Shown: positions 53,594-64,000 of the stretch, one piece after another | How positions within the stretch are numbered: position 1 is the first letter of the stretch | How the letters are laid out: each line of letters starts with the position of its first letter | Source: Meconema thalassinum | Taxonomy: Eukaryota; Arthropoda; Insecta; Orthoptera; Tettigoniidae | Reading direction: 5' to 3' | NCBI GenBank assembly: GCA_946902985.2 | Contig: OX336388.2 | Location: 1,508,358,545-1,508,422,544 of the forward strand | DNA length: 64,000 nucleotides | Notes under the pieces: generated by a model | Seen by the model: the letters and a program-made list of their open reading frames with translations, nothing else | Databases searched by the model: none | What the model was told of the DNA's origin: nothing | Made by a program: the position numbers and the translations under genes

Positions 53594-55787
53594 TTTTTTA
53601 GCCTACTTTCGATTTTTGCAAAAAATGAAAGTAGACTTATGAGATCAACACAGGGCGAAAAAAGTGTGTCTGTCTGTGTGTGTGTGTATGTGTGTGTGTG
53701 AGTCTGTGTGTGTGTGTGTGTGTATGTATGTGTGTGTGTGAGTCTGTGTGTGTGTGTGTGTGTGTGTGTGTCTGTGTGTGTGTGTGAGTGTGTGAAATCT
53801 GAATGTCTTTCCCCCCCTATCAATTCGAACACGGTGAATGCGAATTGAACGAAATTTGGTACAAAGGTAGCACTATCAAAGGACACCTCAGTGTCATGTT
53901 TTATATCGCCGCCATCTTGACGGAAACGAAATGGCGGCCACACAAATGTTCAAAGCTTAAATCAAATTACGACCAACCTAATCATCCGATCTTTACCAAA
54001 TTTCGCAACAACATACCTTTATGGGGGGAGCATCCTTTGACCAAACCAATAGGCCACCAGCGTTCTAGTTTGCGGATGGCGGCCATCTTTGTGTGAAAAT
54101 TGATTCCCCCTATTAATTCGAACACGGTGCAACCTAATGGAACGAAATTTGGTACGGAGGTAGTACTAACAAAAGGCACCTCAGTGTCATGTTTTATATC
54201 GCCGCCATCTTGACGGAAACGTAATGGCGGCCACACAAATATTCAAAGCTTAAATCAATTTACGATTAACCTAATCATCCGATCTCTACCAAGTTTTGCA
54301 GCAACATACCTTTATAGAGGAAGCATCCTTTGACCAAATGACTAGGTCATTAGCCTAATAGTTTGCGGATGACGGCCATCTTTGTGTGAAAACCAATTCC
54401 CCCTATTAATTCAAACACGGTGGAACCGAATGAACGAAATTTGGTACAGAGGTAGCACTAGCAAAGGGCACCTCAGTGTCATGTTTTATATCGCCACCAT
54501 CTTGACTGAAACGTCATGGCGGCCACACGAATGTTCAAAGCTTAAATCAAATTACGATTAATCTAATCATCCGATCTCTACCAAATTTTGCAACTACATA
54601 CCATTATAGAGGGAGCATCCTTTGACCAAATCACTAGGTCATTAGCCTAATAGTTTGCGGATGGCGGCCATCTTTGTGTCAAAATCGATTCCCCCTATTA
54701 ATTCAAACACGGTGAAACCGAATGGAACGAAATTTGGTACAGAGATAGCACTAGCAAAGGGCATCTCAGTGTCATGATTTATATCGCCGCCATATTGACA
54801 GAAACGTAATGGCGGCCACACAAATGTTTAAAGCTTAAATCAAATTACGACTAACATAACCATCCGATCTCTACCAAACTTTGCAACAACATACCTTTAT
54901 GGAGGGAGCATCCTTTGACCAATCTAGTAGGCCATTAGCCTAACAGTTTGCGGATGGCGGCCATCTTTATGTCAAAATTGATTCCCCCTATTAATTCGAA
55001 CACGGTGGAACCGAATGAACGAAATTTGGTACAGAGGTAGCACTAGCAAAGGGCAACTCAGTGTCATGTTTTATATCGCCGCCATCTTGACGGAAACGTA
55101 ATGGCGGCCACACAAATGTTCAAAGCTTAAATCAAATTACGATTAGCCTAATCATCCGATCTCTAGCAAAGTTAGCAACAACATCCCTTTTTGGAGGGAG
55201 CATCCTTTGACCAAACTAATAGGTCATCAGCCTAATATTTTGCGGATGGCGGCCATCATTGTGTGAAAATCGATTCCCCTTATCAATTCGAACACGGTGA
55301 AACCGAATGGAACGAAATTTGGTACAGAGGTAGCACTAGCAAAGGGCACCTCAGTGTCATGTTTTATATCACCGCTATCTTGACGGAAACGTAATCGCGG
55401 CCACCCAAATGTTAAATGCTAAAATGTAATTACGACCAACCTAATAATCTAGTCTCTACCAAATTTTGCAACACCATATCTTTATGTGGGAAACATATTC
55501 AGACCAAACTGCAAGAACATCAGCCCAATAGTTTGCAGATGGTGGCCAAGTATGTGTGCAAATCGATTCCTCCTATCAATTCAAACACGGTGAAACCGAA
55601 TTGAACGAAATTTGGTACGGAGGTAGCACTAGCAAAAGGCATGTTTAATATCCATATAGCACGTTGTATTTCAACAAGCTACTACAACCAACATTCAATC
55701 ATACTCCTTGAAAAGGACAAAGAGTTATAACAATACCCATGCATTTAGGAGAAAGTAGGCTATATGTTCTTTATTGAACATCTTGTT
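53594..55787 (+). mobile_element. HINE E with six to seven 292-bp internal repeats
   Basis: The 5' end TTTTTTAGCCTACTTTCG with near-terminal hairpin and a long (GT)n region (53667-53800); the 3' end GAAAGTAGGCTATA, hairpin TGTTC-TTTATT-GAACA, then TCTTGTT. Internal repeats start at about 53811, 54103, 54396, 54689, 54981, 55273 and 55565 (marker ATTC(C)CCCTATTAATTCG). Sequence differs from HINE B and C but the ends and period agree. Inserted in the Gypsy B leader. Confidence 0.85.
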
Positions 55788-57705
55788 TATAAACTTATTC
55801 TAAACTTAGTTTCGATCTTACTAATGGCGTATTATACCTTTACGGCGGTTGCAAGCGGAACATTAAACTTTTTGCAGAGGTAATTTTTAAACTTGATAAT
55901 TAATTCTTGGTACTGTAATTATCATCTGGATTCATGATGTGTGATCCTGAACTCTACAGTAATTAATTCAGATTGTATAAAAAATACGAAGCCGATAATA
56001 ATCGTAGACATTAAGAGATTCTGACCAGTCTTATTATTGCCACTTAAGGATTACTTGGCATTATGTCAAAAGGATTTTGGAAATGGTTTTCGAATAAAGC
56101 ACAATTATTAATAAGTTGTAGACTCTTTATAGTGGTCTAAGAGCAGCAAATGTTGGAAATGAGATATTCCATTCCAACGCTTTAATAAATTAATAATTAA
56201 TGAATTTCTTCGACGATATAAATGTTTGTGATTATGCCAGGATGCAGGGTCTATGCAGTCCTAGGTCAAATGAACTAGTATGTGCTTTATTATAGTAATT
56301 ATATTTATATTTCCAACTTCGGGAAATAGTGCGATGACAGGTTGTTTTTTTCTTGTCCAATTTATCGTCATTTTGTGCACTGTTGTTAGGGTTTAATGAG
56401 CTGGTCAATTCAATTTAATAACTATGCATATCTTAGGCAATTCTACTGTATTCCTTTATCTTTGAATGTAACAGTTACATCATCGCATTCTGAACAATTT
56501 AATTTCTCCCATAAGCATGACTTGAGTGATTAGAATCCCCTTGTAAACCAATGTTTTGAGAAATTACGATAGATTAATGCTACTTTGAGCTGAGATGTTT
56601 TCCATAAGGAAACTTGGAATTATTGTGGTGATATTATGATAATAATCATTTATTTGTCTATAATTAATTTAATCCAATTAATTAATTAACGGTCATTAAT
56701 GTCAATCTAATATAGGTAAATTTCAGGGATGTGTATAATTTGTGTGTGAATTATTAATTTAGTCTGTTTTATGGGAAGAAAAAAAATGTTTAATTATTTT
56801 TTTTCTACAAAGCTGAAACTGATAGTGAAGTTTTTTTAAAATTCATATTCAGCTAAACAACGAACTCTCGAACTATGATTAATTTTCTTTTGTGAGAACT
56901 TCCCATTTAAGTGAAATAGGACAGCTCAACGGCACAGATGGACATTATGGATACTTGTATCCCAACCTAATGATTTGCCTTGAGTAATAGGAGTGTTCAT
57001 ATCTTTCTTTTGTCCGTCTGCTCTAAAATAAATTTAGGATCTCGATTTTAACAAGTTCTAATTATTCCTGTAGTTTGGAACTTCTCCCGAGTCAGTGATA
57101 CCTTTTCTTTTTCTTGTTTGTGAGGTATTTGTTCTGTTGAACCTTGCATGCCTATCCCTTTAAACGACCCGAGATATTCGATCTCTTGCCTGCCCGAGCT
57201 ATTTGTTTTGATATTTTTTGTATTGGACAAGTATTTCCTGGACTTAATTGTTTTCTATCGCCTATGTCCCTTCTTCGGTTTCTCGTTGCAATCGCCGGGC
57301 CAACGTGACGTCGGGGAAACGGGCACAGCGATTTATCTCCCTAAACGTGTGGGCAACGTTACGTAAGGCAGCAAGTTGATGCCGAGCGTGATTAGCTCGA
57401 CAGTTTGGTAATTTTTTTTCCAATCCATTATTTTTGGGATAGTTGGATAGTCGGACGAGTTCTGATATCTAGCAATGTCATTGAATCGGGATTTTTTATT
57501 CATATCTAGATGTTGTTTGTTTAACTTATCAGGTAAAGATAAATGTCAGGATAATTGGAGGTTTGAGAAATCGTTGTGCTGGATTTGTTAGACGTAAAAC
57601 ATGTTTGGAATTCATTCGAATATATTCAGTCTCATGGTCTTGGTTCGTCATCCTACTATTAAGTTTCCCTAGTCTTAAGTATATTTATATATTTGTGTAA
57701 TTATA
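55788..57705 (+). other. Gypsy B leader
   Basis: No coding frame. A GC-richer patch at 57280-57345 (GCCGGGCCAACGTGACGTCG) might mark the primer-binding or packaging region, but I could not place a clear TGG-type primer site. Confidence 0.45.
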
Positions 57706-58293
57706 ATGACTGGTGCAGCAGAAGCAGAAGGACCCCAGGGCATTCTTGCTCAAATCCAAATGGGCTTTGACAGACTGTATGAGGATTTGAATGTGGTAAA
57801 GAACACTTTGGCTGTGGATAAACAGGAACTTAAAGATAGTTTGGCTGCTGATAAGCAGGAACTTAATGCACGAATAACTACATTAAATGAAAGTTTAGCT
57901 ACCGGTAAGCAGGAACTTAAAGATAATTTGGCTGCTGATAAGCAGGAACTTAATGCACGAATAACTACATTAAATGAAAGATTAGCTACTGGTAAGCAGG
58001 AACTAAAAACCGATATTGACAATTTATCAAGCAAAGTGCAGATGATTAAAGATGATACACAGGATATTCATGCTGATATATTAAATGTAAGAACTGATAT
58101 ATTAAAAGCCAATATGGAAATAGAAAGTATTAACTATTCTATAATAGATATTAAATCATATATTCAGTCCTTAAATACGGATACTCAAATGGTATCCAGC
58201 GATGTAAAGAGTTTAGATGTCCGTTTGCAAACGCAAATTACGCAAGTGCAGGCAGATGTTGAAAAGAGTAATTCAGCCTTAGACAAAAGTTAG
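57706..58293 (+). pseudogene. gag: Gypsy B gag, first part
   Basis: ATG at 57706, 195 codons. The region is a long coiled coil built partly from an 87-bp (29-residue) tandem repeat starting at about 57843 and 57930 (AADKQELNARITTLNE units). The stop at 58291-58293 results from a one-base deletion in an A run near 58287; the next frame continues the coiled coil directly. Layout matches Gag of Gypsy A. Confidence 0.8.
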
Positions 58294-59246
58294 ATGATTG
58301 TGATACAAGACTTACCCATAATCTCAAAGTTCTTAGAAAGGAATTGCATACCCACGTATCAGGTCAAGTTAACGCTGTCAAAACACAATTTGTAGACAGA
58401 TTGCAAGGTTTAGAAAAGAAGTTAACCGACAATTTAGATGGTTTAAGTAAAGATTTATCAGAACATAATGAGAGGGTACAGAAGAAAAATGAAACAGTAG
58501 TTAAGAATTTGCTAACAGTCACTGACACTAATTCTACGGAGATAGCAGATATCAAAGAGAAAGTAAACCAGCTAACAGAGAAATGTAACAACGATTTCGA
58601 GCACGTGCGTAGTGAGCTACAGACACAGATGAGGAATAGTGTAATTATTACAGCGGCAGATATGGAAAATAAACGCAAGTTAGAGCACGACATGACCACA
58701 ATTCGGATATCGAATCTGGAAACCGAACTATGCAACATGAAAAATAATGTTAGCCACACTTATGAGCAACCAGGACAAATATTACAATCAGATAGTCCCA
58801 ATGTTTTAAGAACATCAGATAGTCCTAATGCTTGTGGAAAGTTAGATACGGAAGGGAATAGAGCCAATTCAACTACGAAGGGACACGTCACAATAATTCG
58901 AAACATTGATGATCGACCACGCAAGTTTAATGGGGGTAATAACTTGACACCGATGGAATTCCTGAGAGATATTCGGGATTGCATGAATGAAAACAGGATA
59001 TCCAAGGACAGAGAGCTCAGAATAGTTGAAAGACACTTGGAAGGAGTTCCTTTAAATTGGTTTAGGGCATTTAGATGTTCGTTTGTTAATATGGAAGACT
59101 TTAGTCAATCATTTCTACACCGTTTTTGGAGTTCAGGTGAACAATTGGATATTAGAGCGGAAATGTACTCTAAGAAATATGCCACGTCCCATCCGACTAG
59201 ATATGCGAATTACTTCACCGAGCAGCTCGCAAACTACAGTTTCTAA
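58294..59246 (+). pseudogene. gag: Gypsy B gag, middle part
   Basis: The frame runs through further coiled coil (to about residue 140 of this part), then a capsid-like region: NLTPMEFLRDIRDCM, HLEGVPLNWFRAFR and FLHRFW. It ends at 59246 through a second frameshift near 59235; the next frame continues with PPLPRQELIRAI. Confidence 0.8.
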
Positions 59247-59812
59247 CTCCACCTTTACCACGCCAGGAACTGATAAGAGCCATATCGAGGCAATTTCCCA
59301 ACGAAGTACAGCGCATGCTCATAGTATCGGGAGTAGAAGATTGTGAAGAAGTTCTTAGGCGTATGGATCACGCTACTCTAGGCAATAATGGTAGACATGA
59401 CAGAAAGGAAAGTCGGGAAATAAATGCAGTCTTAATGGATAGGACAGCCCAAACAGAAAGACCAGCGCAACAAGAAGAGAATACATCTAGGGATTCTGAC
59501 CACCGGCAAGATGATTATCACTACAATCGTAGAAACGATAATAATAATGAGAGAAATACCCCGTACAATCGAAGATATTCGAGGTATCGTAACAAAGAAC
59601 AAAATAACTGGTACCAACGCGGGAGGATTATCAGCTACTCCAACCAGAACAATAGGTCTCAAGAAGAGAGGAACAAGCAAAACAGTAACAATTTGGACAC
59701 CAGGTATCAGGAAAGCCGAGAATATATAGAACAATTAAGAAATACTCGACCTTCTGCACCAACAGAAGAAGAGTTAAACCAGCCTAGTATTAGTGGGCTG
59801 AACCAAGGATAA
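59240..59812 (+). pseudogene. gag: Gypsy B gag, C-terminal part
   Basis: Continues with FPNEVQRMLIVSGVEDCEE, then an Arg/Asn/Gln-rich basic tail without zinc knuckle, stopping at 59810-59812. The pol frame is -1 relative to this one and is open across the stop, the same gag-pol layout as in Gypsy A. Confidence 0.75.
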
Positions 59813-59820
59813 AAAACGTC

Positions 59821-62112
59821 CAATCAACAATAGGTAATGAAATTCTAATCAACTCGGACATTGTACAAATTCAGGAATTATACGAAATAAAGGATGAAGA
59901 CCTCATATTTGAAAATGAAGAAGTACGCCGAGTGATCAGACATGAATTACCGATTATTTCTTTACATATAATGGGATGCGAAATAAAGACGTTAGTGGAC
60001 ACAGGGTCCATGGTTTCCATTATATCACAGTCATGCTTAGACTTGCTCCAGTCAAAAGGAAACCTTGACATTCTTCTGGCATCAACTGTAAAGATTAGAG
60101 GAGTTATCCCTGACAGGATAATTAAATGTAAACAACAGGTAATGTTAGAAATGGAACTTGCCGGAAGGAAGATACAACACATCTTCCTGGTCTTATCGAA
60201 TTCAAATTTCGATATCATAATCGGAGTTAATTTCATATCTGACAATGGTCTGGTCATTGATATGAAGAACCGATATATATATTTTACTTCCACCGATGGA
60301 CTGAAAGAAGAGGCTCGTGAAGGCGTAGTATGGGAGTTTGGAAATATGGATGTCATGAATGTAATAATCAATTCAGTGGAAACAGAGCATAGGAATATAG
60401 AAGGAGGAAAAATCAATCCAGAAACTCATCAGGAGTTGAATGTTTTATTAGAAGAATATGATGATATTTTCAATAGCAAACCTGGACTAGTTAAGAATTT
60501 TGAGTATGAAATCCAGTTAACTGATGCTACTTCTTATCGAAAGAAATTATATCCGATTCCGGAAAAGTGGCAAGCTGAAGTTGAAGACATGATCCAGAAG
60601 ATGGAAGATGATGACATCATTTGTCGAATGCCCACGCCTTTCCTAAATCCACAGGCGGTTGTGCAAAAGGCGAATGGACAATTACGCTTATGTCTGGATG
60701 CGAGGGGATTGAATGAACGTCTGCGCTTGGAACATGATAGACCTCCAAAAATTCGGGAAATTTTGAGGAAATTTGAAGGAGAAACATATTTTTCTACCAT
60801 CGATTTGACTTCATCATTTTATCACGTAGCGTTATCTGAAAATTGCCGCAAATACACTGGTTTTCTATTTAATAACATAACCTATGCTTTCGGTTTAAAG
60901 AACAGCGGTCCTGTGATGATAACAGCATTGGATTCCAACCTAAAGCAAGAAGTCAAAGCGAATGTGATGTGCTACATAGACGATATAATAATTGCATCTA
61001 CCGACGGGGAACAACATTTACAACACCTCAGATTATTGTTTGATAATTTGAAAGCAGCCAACTTCAAAGTCAACCGTGACAAATGCAGTTTTTTTCAAAC
61101 TGAAATAATGATTTTAGGTCACATCATCGACGGACACGGATATAGGCCTAATCCTACGAAGATTCAGGCAATTGCGGAGTTTCCTCAACCGAAGAAAGTA
61201 CGTCAAGTTAGACAATTCTTAGGAATGTGTCAATTCTTTTCGACGCACTGTCCGAACTATACGGAGGTGATGGCACCACTCCAGAATTTGTTGAAATTAA
61301 ACAATAAATGGAAATGGAGCGAAGCATGTAGTGAGGCGTTTGATAGAGCTAAACAAATGCTGGTTGATCATATTAAATTGGAATACCCAGATTTCTCTCG
61401 GAATTTCTTCATAGAATCGGATGCGTCAAAGATTGGTGGGAGTGCTGTATTGTATCAAATGGATGCCGAGGGAAAACTTCACTATCTTGCATTTGCCAGC
61501 CGCAAACTTAAAAACCATGAATCCAATTACACCGTGACAGAATTGGAAGCATTAACGGCCATATATGCTTTACAGACTTGGAACAAGCTATTGATAGGAT
61601 ATAAAGTCACAATAATAACAGACCATCAAGCTTTGCAACTCATGTTGAAAACAGACCTCGCTAATGATAGAATTACCAGATGGACCTTATTCTTGCAGCA
61701 ATTTAACGTGGATATAGTTCATCGATCTGGCAAATTGAACATATTAGCCGATGTTCTAAGTCGTAATCCTTGTGGGGAAGACTTACACTTGATTGAGGTT
61801 GTTCCGGAAGATGCGGACACGTTAGATAAACTTAGAAGAATCGCAGCATCACAGAAGAGATATGAACCCTTGAGAAACATGTATCGTTTCCTAAAGAAGA
61901 GAATTGACCAGCATGATCCGAATTTCATCCCAACTTCGAGACAAGCGGGAGACTACCACATCGTGGGAGACGTTGTCATGAAATATGCGGACAAGGATCA
62001 TACGAAGTTGAGAACAGTCTTACCACCCAAACTTGTTAATAAAGTAATCTGGCTAGTCCATCGTTCAACGGGACACTCCGGACTGGACAAGACTTTTCAC
62101 GCAGCTAAATAA
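59821..62112 (+). pseudogene. pol: Gypsy B pol: protease, RT, RNase H, start of integrase
   Basis: Open from before 59932 (no ATG needed if read by frameshift) to a TAA at 62110-62112. In the frame numbered from 59932: protease LVDTGS (residues 21-26), RT with LRLCLDARGLN, FSTIDLTSSFYHV and YIDD at 348-351, RNase H with FIESDAS, TELEALTAI, ITDHQAL and ADVLSR, then the integrase HRSTGHSG half of the zinc finger. All RT and RNase H catalytic residues are kept. The stop falls inside the integrase zinc-binding domain. Confidence 0.9.
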
Positions 62113-62176
62113 GCTTTTATTTGGGATTGTATGAGGGAAACCATACGTAAGGTTATAAGGTCCTGCGATAATTGCC
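62113..62176 (+). pseudogene. Gypsy B integrase zinc-finger segment before the SINE
   Basis: In frame with pol after the TAA, ending at the Cys-x2-Cys of the HHCC finger; the SINE interrupts within this motif. Confidence 0.8.
62166..62176. repeat. SINE target-site duplication, left
   Basis: CGATAATTGCC, repeated at 62374-62384. Confidence 0.9.
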
Positions 62177-62373
62177 GGGGGGCGTGGTGGCTCAGCGGTC
62201 TAGCTGTATGCCTCTCACCAAGGCGGTCCGGGTTCGATTCCCGGTCAATGCATGTGAGATTTTCGAAGTGAAATGCCATGTCCTGTGGTTCAGATTCCAC
62301 GTAAAAAGGAGGTCCCGTGGCTCATGATCTCAAGATTAACGGTCATGTTAAACTACAAGCTTCCTTTTTTCTT
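62177..62373 (+). mobile_element. tRNA-derived SINE (family b), copy 2, in integrase
   Basis: GGCGTGGTGGCTCAGCGG (A box), GGGTTCGATTCCCGG (B box), then body GAGATTTTCGAAGTGAAAT and GATTCCACGTAAAAAGGAGG, ending in a T-rich 3' end. The perfect 11-bp CGATAATTGCC duplication dates it as fairly recent. With the duplication it adds 208 bases and so shifts the downstream frame by one. Confidence 0.95.
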
Positions 62374-62384
62374 CGATAATTGCC

Positions 62385-63148
62385 AGCGGAGCAAATACAT
62401 TTCGAAGCTTGCTAAAGAACCACCGATTGCTATAAGTCCGTCCCGACCGAGAGAATTATATGCAATGGACATTTATGGCCCACTTCCAAGATCATTTAGA
62501 GGACACCAGTATATCTTGGTTACAATAGATGTATTCTCTAAACTGGTAATGTTGCACCCGATTCAGAAGGCTACATCGCGATATATCATTAGGCGGCTAG
62601 AGAATTGTGTTTTCAAAGAAGCCGGCACACCCGAATTCTTATTAAGTGATCATGGGAGCCAATTCACAAGTCAATAATTTCAACAGGCAATGGTAAGGCT
62701 AAATGTAAAGCACATCCTCAATACTATCAGATATCCTGAAGGAAATCCTGCAGAAAGAATAATGTCCGAAATTGGAAAATTCTGTCGACTTTACTGTTCG
62801 GATAATCATGATAAATGGATGAAGGTTATACCCATCATTGAAGAAAGCCTTAATTCGACTATACATGAAAGTACATCGCAAATGCCATACATGTTATATT
62901 ATGGACGTAAACCAGAGAGAGTATGGGATGGGATTATTTCCACAGCACCGGAAATAATTCAATCAATTCCCACGCGCATTGACATGGCTAGAGGGAGATT
63001 GAAAAGCCACGCCGAAAAGAGAAAGAAAACACAGGCAGGAAGAAAATTCAGAGAACCTCTACGGGAAAACGATTTAGTCCTGATAAGGAGACCAGTATCA
63101 TCCAACTTACCCATGAGAGTCTATAACAAATTCGCTAAGCTTTATTAA
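62385..63148 (+). pseudogene. Gypsy B integrase core
   Basis: The frame resumes with QRSKYISKLAKEPP-type sequence, then AMDIYGPLPRS (first Asp, 62468-62470), LLSDHGSQFTS (second Asp, 62648-62650) and NPAERIMSEI (Glu, 62753-62755): the DDE triad is complete. Nonsense codons at 62675-62677 and 63146-63148 break it, the first between the second Asp and the Glu. Confidence 0.85.
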
Positions 63149-63273
63149 GGTCCAGTAAAGATTGCAAGAGTATTCGGCAATAACAGTTATCGTTTGGCAA
63201 AATTACACTCCGACCGAGTGATTGGAAACTACAACGCTGGGAATCTAAGAGAATATTTCAAACCCGAGAATTA
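63149..63273 (+). pseudogene. Gypsy B integrase C-terminal end
   Basis: After the last nonsense codon the frame continues (GPVKIARVFGNNSYRL, a GPY/F-type module) to a TAA near 63273, which is probably the original stop. Confidence 0.75.
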
Positions 63274-63358
63274 ATACTGGACAGACACGTTTGATTTCTT
63301 CACATAATCTTAGCATAATAATGTATTATAAGTTCTCTGACCAAAACTTATAAAAACC

Positions 63359-63372
63359 AGGAGAGGGGAACA
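63359..63372 (+). promoter_or_regulatory. Gypsy B polypurine tract
   Basis: AGGAGAGGGGAACA lies directly before the 3' LTR; primes plus-strand DNA synthesis in LTR elements. Confidence 0.75.
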
Positions 63373-64000
63373 TGTGACCGAAATCCACCATGTTGGTGAT
63401 GTTTAATTGCCGAGATTCGCAAAGCAACCTTGGAAGTAGTTGATGAATGTAACATATTGTAATGTATTCCAGCATGTGTTTGTAGCAGACCCAGAGCTAA
63501 AGAAACATTCTTCATATTTATTCTAGCTGATAAATGGACCTATCCTTATGGCATTGAGCTAAAATTTAGCACAAGCGAGAGTCGAACATCTTCAACTCCT
63601 AACGGCTTTGACAAGTCGTGACGCAATAGATGAGGGGTGGAAATTTCCCCCACACACCGCTATGAATCAGGTGACTAGGCAGCGTGGACTCTGTCAGTTC
63701 TAGTACACGGTCATACGAGAATTCTTTTTCACTGGCTAAACTCATATGTGCGCGAAGATGAGTTTTTCTAATACGTGTGGAAAGCGTGTGTTTGCACTAT
63801 TTAACTAACCATCACTATACGCCGATACTTATAATAATTTCTTTGCCAGTGTTAAATAAAGTAAAGTCAGTGTTTCCTGCAAGTGGCAGAAATACTGTAA
63901 GTAAGAATTATAATATTATTCAGCAGACACATTCACAGCACCATTAGCGGACTGGAAATACATTCACCGTAGAACGCAGGCCAGTAGACATTGAAATACA
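63373..64000 (+). repeat. Gypsy B 3' LTR (partial)
   Basis: Starts TGTGACCGAAATCC and matches 52226-52855; runs off the window. Confidence 0.9.

Larger units (their letters stand above)
52226..64000 (+). mobile_element. Gypsy-type LTR retrotransposon B (right end outside window)
   Basis: Plus-strand element with 5' LTR, very long leader, gag, protease-RT-RNase H-integrase in Gypsy order, purine tract and the start of the 3' LTR. It carries at least two gag frameshifts and three pol nonsense codons, plus a HINE at 53594-55787 and a SINE at 62177-62373, so it is dead. RT sequence suggests a relative of Osvaldo/Ulysses-like Gypsy elements (tentative). It is inserted in the LINE endonuclease region. 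Confidence 0.9.

Noticed and set aside
53578..53943. 121-codon minus-strand frame rich in His-Thr
   Set aside because: It is the GT microsatellite of HINE E read through.
62177..62250. Genuine tRNA gene
   Set aside because: The tRNA-like head is followed by a SINE body with target duplications; the cloverleaf is not preserved.

Overview
The window looks like arthropod, most likely insect, nuclear DNA from a large repeat-rich genome. I see no convincing host gene. Nearly every recognisable coding stretch belongs to a transposable element: Helitron Rep/helicase, mariner and Tc1-like transposases, a BED-finger hAT, several non-LTR retrotransposons and two Gypsy LTR elements. Several tRNA-derived SINE families, Helentron-type (HINE/DINE-1-like) elements, a 164-bp satellite-like array and many microsatellites make up much of the rest. 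The species cannot be named from this sequence.

Layout. 1-5 kb: the 3' end of a HINE, a decayed hammerhead, a two-copy repeat family and a foldback element. 5-6 kb: mariner and LINE remnants. 6.5-12 kb: a 164-bp tandem array, then a Tc1-like element with about 330-bp inverted repeats, then an inverted piece of the same array. 12-15.6 kb: a decayed Helitron holding a 5'-truncated LINE. 15.7-24 kb: mariner pieces, a LINE with a 15-bp target duplication, and two LINEs in opposite orientation with a duplicated junction. 24-27 kb: SINEs, one inserted into the two-copy repeat family. 27-30.7 kb: three HINEs nested inside one another. 31-37 kb: SINEs, AAT microsatellites and LINE 3' ends. 37-44.2 kb: foldback element containing a LINE containing Gypsy element A, whose LTRs are almost identical and whose pol is largely deleted. 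44.7-48.4 kb: a short Tc1/mariner-like element and three hammerhead-bearing repeats, one a near-perfect palindrome. 48.6-64 kb: a hAT containing a LINE containing Gypsy element B, which itself holds a HINE in its leader and a SINE in its integrase; the 3' LTR of B runs off the window.

The most interesting signal is a set of hammerhead-ribozyme motifs (about 46317-46358, 46862-46906, 48052-48098, 48235-48281, with decayed relatives at 1341-1384, 37216-37261, 37263-37303 and 47234-47278). They differ in stem sequence yet keep complementary stems I and II, the CUGANGA and GAAA cores, and a self-complementary stem III hexamer (ACUAGU, ACAUGU, ACGCGU). Several sit in facing arms of inverted-repeat elements. 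Hammerheads are known in Penelope-like elements and retrozymes; the paired, inverted arrangement here deserves direct testing. The second theme is nesting: insertion order can be read directly from split elements and target-site duplications at several places.
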